From the NCBI RefSeq assembly GCF_000966195.1, contig NZ_LAHL01000032.1, positions 1 to 52,684 of the forward strand: a stretch of 52,684 nucleotides of DNA, written 5' to 3'. A program made the translations under genes and the position numbers. Position 1 is the first letter of the stretch; each line of letters starts with the position of its first letter. Positions 46,941-52,684 of this stretch are shown here, one piece after another. The notes beneath the pieces were generated by a model, which saw only the letters and a list, made by a program, of their open reading frames with translations, made no database searches and was not told the origin of the DNA. Origin of the DNA: Domibacillus robiginosus (GTDB lineage Bacteria; Bacillota; Bacilli; Bacillales; Domibacillaceae).

Positions 46941-47541
46941 ACACGATTGTTTTTTGTTTGGGCTGGTGATAAAACCGTCTGTTTAAGAAAAACACAAGCA
47001 GCAGAAAAATCCCTCCGCCCAGCAGCCATCCGGCTACTACATCCGTGGCGTAATGAGCATGGCCTGCTATCCGGCTTGTCCCTGCTAAAAGAGCAAGCAG
47101 CAGCGCCGCGGCATAAAAAAGTTTAGTTCTTTTCACATGCAAGAATAGAAAATAAGCCACCAGCAAATAAAAGACGAGGCCAATCATGGCATGCCCGCTT
47201 ACAAAACTAAACCCGTCTTCCCCGTGTGGAAATGGCGGTCGCTCACGTGCCACCCACTCTTTTAATGCTTTGTTTAGTAAATTCCCAACACCTACTCCCA
47301 TCAAAACAGCTGTAATACCGGCTATATTCCGCTTCCAAAACAGAAACACAATAAGCAGAACGGCCCCGCTGCCCAGAACCGTTTGAGAACCCAGTACACT
47401 AAAGTGCGTAAAAAAAGAACTTGTGTCAAAAGCATCAAGCATTACCTGATCAATACTTGACGCCCAGCCGGAATCATAACTAAACAGTAAAACAGCAAAT
47501 AAAATAAAACAAATCAAACTGATCCAAAGCAAATTCCACAC
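46939..47541 (-). CDS. PAP2-family membrane phosphatase
   Basis: Six-helix membrane phosphatase of about 200 residues. The three PAP2 motifs are present: KEWVARERPPFP (KX6RP type), FVSGHAM (SGH) and SRIAGHAHYATDV (SRX5HX3D). Likely substrates are lipid phosphates such as undecaprenyl pyrophosphate or phosphatidylglycerophosphate. The start may be GTG 47541 or a TTG at 47532 with AGAGGTG 6 nt upstream. It occupies the place downstream of ecsB where B. subtilis has ecsC. Confidence 0.9.
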   Translation of the reverse strand: MWNLLWISLICFILFAVLLFSYDSGWASSIDQVMLDAFDTSSFFTHFSVLGSQTVLGSGAVLLIVFLFWKRNIAGITAVLMGVGVGNLLNKALKEWVARERPPFPHGEDGFSFVSGHAMIGLVFYLLVAYFLFLHVKRTKLFYAAALLLALLAGTSRIAGHAHYATDVVAGWLLGGGIFLLLVFFLNRRFYHQPKQKTIV

Positions 47542-47602
47542 CTCTATGCTTTTTCCAACAGTGTAGCATGATGATCGGCCTATTACTATCTAAAATTAGT
47601 CC

Positions 47603-48811
47603 TTAAATATGCAGCATTCTTTTTAATCGGGCCGGTGCATAAACCCAAACAAAGAAAAGCGTAAAAGTGATTGATGCAGATAGTACAATCGCAGCTTCTA
47701 TCCATCCGCCTGACAGTGCACAAACACCGAAGACAAAAGATTGAATAAGAAGTATACGCATCAATAAAAGCTGAAGCGCTTTTTGTTTTCCATCTTCCCC
47801 CTCTGGATAAAGCTTTGGCCAAATAAGGTAGCTGTGTCTCGTTGCAATAGGCAGCAGCTGAAAACCTGTTAAGTATAGAAAAAGAAGTGCTGCAATACAT
47901 TGAACAGGCAGCAGCCCGCTCAAGCTGATAATAAATGCAGCAATAACGGTCAGCCGAACAAACAGCCCAATGTATTCATTCATGCGTACAAATGTCCGAA
48001 AAAGCAGATAGGTGTATGTGCCCTTTTCCGGCCCTGGCAGCAAGCCATCCAGCCAGGCGCGGCGCTTGGCGCTTCCGCGCAAATGCGGCACATCGGTAAA
48101 CATATTTGCAAGCCGATAAAAAGCAGCCATTCTTTTTTCTTCAAGCTCAGCCAGCAGCTCCCACTTTAAAGGACGGTTTCCAAGGCGGCTCATATAAAAA
48201 AGCCAAAGCAGTCCAAATAAAGCAGCAGCACCGGCCCATAAATATTCATTTGAAAAAACAGCAAATAAAAAAGCGATATTCAGCAAAAAGCGAATCGCTA
48301 TATCCGCGATTCTCACATCACCTGCTGGTACGTTTAACGAACGAAGACGACAAAATAAATTCCAGAGCTTTGCGGCTAAAATAGCACCGAGAAAAGCGAA
48401 GAAGCTTCCATAACCGGCCCCTTCTACTTTTGCGTACATCGGCATAGCGAAAGCCAAAAGAGCCACAAGTACATAACTTTGTGCGGCAAAGCTCGTCCAC
48501 ACTGCTTTTTGAAAATACGTATTTAATTCACTTTCAAGTGGCAGCAGATAGACGGTATCAGGCTGTCTTATATACGTATAAACCGGGCTCCAGGCAAGAA
48601 TGGCACCGAGAACAAGCGACATAATCAGCGGTGCCGGAAACGTTTCATCAATGGTGCGTATCCAGCCGCTATAATAGTATAAAAGCGCACCAAGTGCGAA
48701 AACGAGCACAAAAGCCAAATGATCATTAAACATGTAACGCGAGTACTTCCGAAGTTCCGCATAATAAGCGGACGCACGCTCCCTAAACAAATCGTTGGCT
48801 GAAAACTTCAT
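47603..48811 (-). CDS. ecsB: ABC transporter permease EcsB
   Basis: Membrane subunit of 402 residues with about ten hydrophobic helices; the N terminus FSANDLFRERASAYYAELRKYSRYMFNDH matches EcsB. Ecs mutants of B. subtilis are poor in protein secretion and competence, and Ecs has been tied to regulated membrane proteolysis of RsiW through RasP. It overlaps ecsA by 4 nt. No ecsC follows. Confidence 0.92.
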   Translation of the reverse strand: MKFSANDLFRERASAYYAELRKYSRYMFNDHLAFVLVFALGALLYYYSGWIRTIDETFPAPLIMSLVLGAILAWSPVYTYIRQPDTVYLLPLESELNTYFQKAVWTSFAAQSYVLVALLAFAMPMYAKVEGAGYGSFFAFLGAILAAKLWNLFCRLRSLNVPAGDVRIADIAIRFLLNIAFLFAVFSNEYLWAGAAALFGLLWLFYMSRLGNRPLKWELLAELEEKRMAAFYRLANMFTDVPHLRGSAKRRAWLDGLLPGPEKGTYTYLLFRTFVRMNEYIGLFVRLTVIAAFIISLSGLLPVQCIAALLFLYLTGFQLLPIATRHSYLIWPKLYPEGEDGKQKALQLLLMRILLIQSFVFGVCALSGGWIEAAIVLSASITFTLFFVWVYAPARLKRMLHI

Positions 48812-49545
48812 AGCGCTGCTTCCTTCGTCAGTTCCACATAAATATCATCAAGCGCAGCATTGGACATGCCAAAATCACGGCGGAGCTCTTCCATCGTGCC
48901 TTTTGCCCGTACACGCCCTTCATGCAAAATCACAAATCTGTCGCAGTACCGTTCCGCTGTCGCCAAAATGTGTGTCGACATTAAAATACCGGCGCCGCTT
49001 CTTTTCATCTCATTCATTAAATCAAGCAGTGAACGGATACCGAGTGGATCAAGCCCTACAAACGGCTCATCAATAATGTAAAGAGCAGGTTCTGTTAAAA
49101 ATGCCCCCATAATCATAACTTTTTGCTTCATCCCTTTTGAAAAGTGAGCAGGAAACCATTTCATCTTTGCATCAAGGCGAAATTCTTTTAACAGCGGGCC
49201 GATGCGTTTTTTATACTCTGCTTCTGACAAACCATAAGCAGTGGCTGTTAAACGCATATGCTCCTCAAGCGTCAGCTCATCGTATAATACCGGTGTTTCC
49301 GGCACAAATGAAAACTGGCGCCGATACTCGGATGGGTTTTCTGCAAGCGTCTGTCCGTTAATCGTAACGCTTCCTTTTGCTGCCTCCATCAATCCAATGA
49401 TGTGCTTAATAGCTGTACTTTTACCAGCACCGTTTAAGCCGATCAGCCCGACAAGCTCCCCTTTGCCGACTTCAAATGACACATCGTGCAGCACCGGCTT
49501 TCGTGTATAGCCGCCGGTAATGTTTTCCACAGATAATAATGACAT
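48808..49545 (-). CDS. ecsA: ABC transporter ATP-binding protein EcsA
   Basis: ATPase subunit of 245 residues. Walker A is GLNGAGKST, the Q-loop follows in SFVPETP, the signature is the degenerate FSKGMKQK, and Walker B with Glu is YIIDEPFVGLD. I chose the ATG at 49545, because the protein then starts MSLLSVENITGGYTR like other EcsA; earlier in-frame starts at 49620 extend into non-coding sequence. GGAGGAGAAAGGG lies upstream. It is divergent from hit, as in B. subtilis. Confidence 0.95.
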   Translation of the reverse strand: MSLLSVENITGGYTRKPVLHDVSFEVGKGELVGLIGLNGAGKSTAIKHIIGLMEAAKGSVTINGQTLAENPSEYRRQFSFVPETPVLYDELTLEEHMRLTATAYGLSEAEYKKRIGPLLKEFRLDAKMKWFPAHFSKGMKQKVMIMGAFLTEPALYIIDEPFVGLDPLGIRSLLDLMNEMKRSGAGILMSTHILATAERYCDRFVILHEGRVRAKGTMEELRRDFGMSNAALDDIYVELTKEAAL

Positions 49546-49673
49546 TACAAAACGCCCTTTCTCCTCCATTGTTACACGTATCATATCAAAATTATCCCTT
49601 TTGCACATAGTTCCCTGCATCTAGAATATATGCTACACTTTCTTTAACCCATACATAAAAGGAGTGCTGAATC

Positions 49674-50084
49674 ATGGATAACTGCATATTTTGTAAAATT
49701 ATAAATGGAGACATTCCATCTGCAAAAGTGTATGAAGACGAAAATGTCTATGCTTTTTTAGATATCAGCCAGGTAACAAAAGGCCATACACTGGTCATCC
49801 CTAAAAAACATGAGGAAAGCCTTTTCGAGCTTAGTCCAGAAACAGCCGGCCCTTTTTTCGAATCCGTTCAAAAAGTAGCCAAAGCGATCCAGGCTGCTTT
49901 CTCTCCTAAAGGATTAAATTTATTAAACAACAACGGCGAAACAGCTGGCCAGACGGTTTTTCATTACCATATGCATCTTATTCCCCGTTACGGAACGGCT
50001 GATGGCTTTCATCCTGTGTTCAAGGAAAACAATGACAGCCATGAATTAGCCGAAATTGCTTCTGTGATCAACGCTCACCTATAA
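49674..50084 (+). CDS. hit: HIT family hydrolase
   Basis: Histidine-triad nucleotide hydrolase of 136 residues (Hint-like). The N-terminal CIFCKIINGDIPS has a zinc-type CxxC, and the triad is HYHMHLIPRY near residue 100. Members act on AMP-linked small molecules. AAAGGAGTG precedes the ATG. It is divergent from ecsAB. Confidence 0.95.
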   Translation: MDNCIFCKIINGDIPSAKVYEDENVYAFLDISQVTKGHTLVIPKKHEESLFELSPETAGPFFESVQKVAKAIQAAFSPKGLNLLNNNGETAGQTVFHYHMHLIPRYGTADGFHPVFKENNDSHELAEIASVINAHL

Positions 50085-50180
50085 ATAGCGATACATATGT
50101 TTGTTCCATTCTTTTTCCGGGAACGATAATTCATATATGTATGTGTAAATGTGTACAACATGACTAAAGAGGTGGAAAAA

Positions 50181-50552
50181 ATGAATAAAAAAGCTTTATT
50201 CATAGGGTTCGCAGCTGGTCTGGCTGGCGGTGCGGCCGCTGCACTATTAAATGCTCCGGCCAGTGGACAGGAAACGCGGAAAAACCTTAAAAACAAGCAG
50301 GTATCTGCTAAGCTGGCGTCAATGGAAATTAAAGATAATGCCGGGCAGGTTAAAGAATCTGTTAAACGACTTGTGGAAACAGCAAAGCAGGAAGTACCGG
50401 AAAAAGTAAACAGCTTAAAAGTAAACGCGGCACTTTGGAAAGAAAGCATTGAACCAAATGTAAAAACACTTCAAAAAGAAATTTCCAACATTCAGCATAC
50501 TGTTGAAGATTTGCAGGAAGCCTTGCCGCAGCCGTCTGAATCAAGCAAATAA
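50181..50552 (+). CDS. yhaH: YtxH-domain protein YhaH
   Basis: Small protein of 123 residues. An N-terminal hydrophobic Gly/Ala helix (LFIGFAAGLAGGAAAALLNAP) anchors it in the membrane, and the remainder is a charged coiled coil (VKESVKRLVETAKQEVPEKV). This is the YtxH architecture of B. subtilis YhaH and general stress proteins. I chose ATG 50181 with AGAGGTGG upstream. A terminator follows. Confidence 0.87.
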   Translation: MNKKALFIGFAAGLAGGAAAALLNAPASGQETRKNLKNKQVSAKLASMEIKDNAGQVKESVKRLVETAKQEVPEKVNSLKVNAALWKESIEPNVKTLQKEISNIQHTVEDLQEALPQPSESSK

Positions 50553-50555
50553 TTG

Positions 50556-50584
50556 TACACGAAAGGGGGTTCCCTTTTCGTGTA
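50556..50584 (+). terminator. yhaH terminator
   Basis: TACACGAAAGGG and CCCTTTTCGTGTA arms followed by a T-rich run. Confidence 0.85.
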
Positions 50585-50683
50585 TTTCTATTTTTCAGCT
50601 TATTCGAAAATTTTTGTAAATTCCCTCTTTCTATTTTTTTATTTTATTGGCATAATATAAAGCAATAAAATAATAGATTTGAG

Positions 50684-51286
50684 GTGGACAACATTCATAA
50701 AACAACGGATTCCGCATCGACCCATCATTATACGATGAAAGAAGCATTTATATTCAGCCAGCGGATGGCACAGCTTTCAAAAGCCTTATGGAAAGCAGTT
50801 GAAAAAGACTGGCAGCGGTGGATCAAGCCCTATGATTTAAACATTAATGAACACCATATTTTGTGGATTGCCCATCACTTAAAAGGAGCTTCCATTTCAG
50901 ATGTAGCTAATTTCGGTGTCATGCACGTTTCTACAGCGTTTAACTTCTCGAAAAAACTGGAAGAACGCGGGCTTTTGACATTTTCTAAAAAAGAAGATGA
51001 CAAACGAAATACGTACATCGAAATTACACCTGCTGGTGAACAGTTAATTTTTAATTTAATGGAACACTATGAACCTGAATCGAATCTTGTTTTTTCCGGT
51101 ACAGCGCCGCTGCGTGAATTGTTTGGAAAGTTTCCAGATATGGTTGAATTAATGGCTATTATCCGAAACATTTACGGGGATGATTTTATGAATATTTTTG
51201 AGACCTCCATTCATAATATCGAACGGGACTTTGATGAAGAAAACGGGGAATTAAAGCGGGCTGAACGTTCTCAGGCATCGGAGTAA
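50684..51286 (+). CDS. hpr: Transition-state regulator Hpr (ScoC)
   Basis: MarR-family DNA-binding protein of about 200 residues that represses protease, peptide transport and sporulation genes in Bacillus. The long conserved block [25 protein letters not shown], the winged helix [18 protein letters not shown] and [11 protein letters not shown] match Hpr. The start is uncertain: GTG 50684 lies within AGGTGG and has no site of its own, whereas an ATT at 50693 follows that site at normal spacing; ATG 50735 has none. Confidence 0.92.
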   Translation: MDNIHKTTDSASTHHYTMKEAFIFSQRMAQLSKALWKAVEKDWQRWIKPYDLNINEHHILWIAHHLKGASISDVANFGVMHVSTAFNFSKKLEERGLLTFSKKEDDKRNTYIEITPAGEQLIFNLMEHYEPESNLVFSGTAPLRELFGKFPDMVELMAIIRNIYGDDFMNIFETSIHNIERDFDEENGELKRAERSQASE

Positions 51287-51428
51287 GCAGACTGCTGGCC
51301 GGATGCTTTTTATACATATGACGCCCTGCTATGTATGATGGGGGCAACCATTTCCTGTGGGTTCTGTTTTCAATTTTTTCGACATTTTGATATAGTTAAA
51401 GGTACAGAGCTAACAGAGGGGGCATCAT

Positions 51429-51617
51429 ATGGCGGCATTAATTATTACTTTTATTCTTTTCTCCGTCTTTATTTTGTATCACATAAATCGAATGACAAAC
51501 TTGTTATGCATTCAAAAGGAAATTCCGGAAGAACGGCATGAAAAAATATTCCGCACTGTAAATATTTTGATTGTTATTTTGCTTTCTACTTCTTACATTG
51601 AAATATTGTACGTATAG
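51429..51617 (+). CDS. Small single-pass or two-helix membrane protein
   Basis: Protein of 62 residues with helices AALIITFILFSVFILYHI and TVNILIVILLSTSYIEIL, joined by a charged loop with KEIPEERHEK. GAGGGGG lies 8 nt before the ATG. It lies between hpr and prsA and ends in a terminator. In B. subtilis yhaI is found here, but this protein is too short and too hydrophobic to be YhaI. Family not recognised. Confidence 0.7.
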   Translation: MAALIITFILFSVFILYHINRMTNLLCIQKEIPEERHEKIFRTVNILIVILLSTSYIEILYV

Positions 51618-51650
51618 ACCTGTTCTTTTTCAGAAGGCAGGTCTTTTCTT
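51616..51650 (+). terminator. Terminator after the small membrane gene
   Basis: AGACCTG / CAGGTCT arms with inner TTCT/AGAA pairs, then TTTTCTTTT. Confidence 0.75.
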
Positions 51651-51724
51651 TTCCCAAGCCATCAACTGTGTTATAGTTGTTTTTGGAATAGAGATTAAAT
51701 GAACATTAGGGAGTTGTTTTTTGC

Positions 51725-52672
51725 ATGAAGAAATGGGCATTGCCATTATCGCTTGCAGCAGGCGTACTGGCGCTTTCCGGCTGTGGAAACAGCGAAGGAA
51801 ACGTTATCGCCACATCAAAAGCAGGCGACGTAACAGATATGGAACTTTACGCAGAAATGAAAGACAAATACGGCCCGCAAATGGAACAGGCCCTGCAGGA
51901 GCTAATGCAGAAAAAAGTTCTCTCTGACAAATATGAAGTAACAGATGAAGAGCTTGATGAAGAAGTGAAAACAGCAAAAGAACAGCTGGGTGACCAGTAT
52001 GAAATGTTCTTGGCTCAATATGGTTTAGATGAAGACGGTTTTAAAGAATTTTTGAAGCTTGAGCTTCTTCGTGAAAAAGCGGCCCTTGCCGATGTAAAAG
52101 TAACAGATGAAGAAGTAAAAGAATATTACGATTCATGGCAGCCGGAAATCAACGTCAGCCATATCCTTGTAGAAGATGAAGCAAAAGCAAAAGAAGTAAA
52201 ACAAAAATTAGCCGATGGCGGCGATTTTGCGGCGCTTGCGAAAGAATATTCAACAGATCCTGGCTCTAAAGAAAAAGGCGGCAGCCTTGGCTGGATTGAC
52301 AACGCCGGCCGCGCGCAATTTGTACCAGAGTTTACAAAAGCACTGGGCACCTTAAAAGTAAATGAAGTGAGCGAGCCGATCAAGTCAGATTACGGCTACC
52401 ATATCATTAAAATTACCGATCAAAAAGAAAAAGCTTCTTTCGAAAAAATGAAGAGCCAAATGACGGAAGAACTGAAAAAGTCTAAAGTAGATTCTGCAGC
52501 ACTCCAAGAAAAACTGGATAAGGTTATGGAAGATGCGGATGTAGAAGTGAAAGACGAAGACTTTAAAGGTGCATTTGAGACAGAAACTGCTCCAGCAACA
52601 GACGAAGCTACTCCAACTGAAGAAGAAACAACAACAGAAGACGATGCTGCCACAACAGAAGAAGCAAAATAA
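51725..52672 (+). CDS. prsA: Peptidyl-prolyl isomerase lipoprotein PrsA
   Basis: Extracellular foldase of 315 residues, anchored by lipid at the Cys of LALSGCGN (about residue 20). A helical chaperone region (about 25-130) surrounds a parvulin domain (about 135-225) with INVSHILVEDEAKA, GGSLGWID and YGYHIIKI. The last 35 residues are a Thr/Glu/Ala-rich acidic tail, a likely disordered extension beyond the usual form. AGGGAG lies before the ATG. Hpr lies upstream, as in B. subtilis. Confidence 0.96.
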   Translation: MKKWALPLSLAAGVLALSGCGNSEGNVIATSKAGDVTDMELYAEMKDKYGPQMEQALQELMQKKVLSDKYEVTDEELDEEVKTAKEQLGDQYEMFLAQYGLDEDGFKEFLKLELLREKAALADVKVTDEEVKEYYDSWQPEINVSHILVEDEAKAKEVKQKLADGGDFAALAKEYSTDPGSKEKGGSLGWIDNAGRAQFVPEFTKALGTLKVNEVSEPIKSDYGYHIIKITDQKEKASFEKMKSQMTEELKKSKVDSAALQEKLDKVMEDADVEVKDEDFKGAFETETAPATDEATPTEEETTTEDDAATTEEAK

Positions 52673-52684
52673 TAAAAAAGCACC

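Overview
This window is a chromosomal core segment from a Firmicute of the Bacillaceae. Almost every gene has a recognisable Bacillus counterpart. The order follows the Bacillus subtilis stretch from prsA/hpr/ecs through hemEH, yhg, yhf, comK, addAB, yis, yit, comZ-fabHF to the yjb cluster, but with most of the intervening B. subtilis genes missing. Other typical traits are strong AGGAGG-type ribosome sites, frequent GTG/TTG starts, intrinsic terminators after most transcription units, a comK/comZ/coiA competence set and Spx/SpxH/MecA adaptors. Presence of clpB argues against B. subtilis itself. I cannot name the species. I see no prophage, insertion sequence, CRISPR array, rRNA or tRNA.

Layout. 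1-5.5 kb: rluD-like, nadK, relQ and yjbL on the minus strand; divergent yjbK (CYTH), yjbJ (transglycosylase), yjbI (truncated globin) and spxH. 5.6-10.9 kb: pepF, coiA, mecA, spx and yjbC, all minus. 11-15.6 kb: trpS (plus), then yjbA, a small membrane gene, fabF and fabH (minus) with a FapR operator. 15.6-21 kb: a DUF2929 gene, comZ, clpB with a CtsR operator, a Bacillus-type fnr, yitW and yitU. 21-25.5 kb: a membrane-anchored GH13 protein lacking key catalytic residues, a 48-residue membrane peptide, yisL, yisK and a DUF418 membrane protein. 25.5-34.4 kb: addA, addB, a TVP38 protein, comK and an IDEAL-domain gene. 34.3-34.9 kb is a decayed gap. 34.9-37.6 kb: lcfB-like ligase, yhfI, yhfH. 37.6-41.1 kb: a tightly coupled lipoprotein/response regulator/kinase/lipoprotein operon. 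41.1-46.2 kb: yhgE, its TetR repressor yhgD, hemH, hemE. 46.4 kb to the end: hmoB, PAP2 phosphatase, ecsBA, hit, yhaH, hpr, a small membrane gene and prsA.

How they work together. A regulatory proteolysis theme recurs: SpxH delivers Spx to ClpXP, MecA delivers ComK to ClpCP, ClpB is under a CtsR-type site, and ComK, ComZ and CoiA are present. Membrane lipid supply appears as fabHF under FapR plus an acyl-CoA ligase. Haem appears as hemEH plus the haem-degrading HmoB. Double-strand break repair is AddAB, whose promoter contains a LexA-like box.

The most interesting items are: (i) the four-gene two-component/lipoprotein operon, whose promoter carries an 11-bp-phased TTCACA direct repeat; (ii) a 23-bp operator shared by yhgD and yhgE; (iii) a perfect 17-bp inverted repeat whose 3' arm contains the ribosome site of the DUF418 gene; (iv) the GH13 pseudo-enzyme; (v) the LexA-like box inside the addBA promoter. 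No clearly new multi-gene defence or mobile system is visible.
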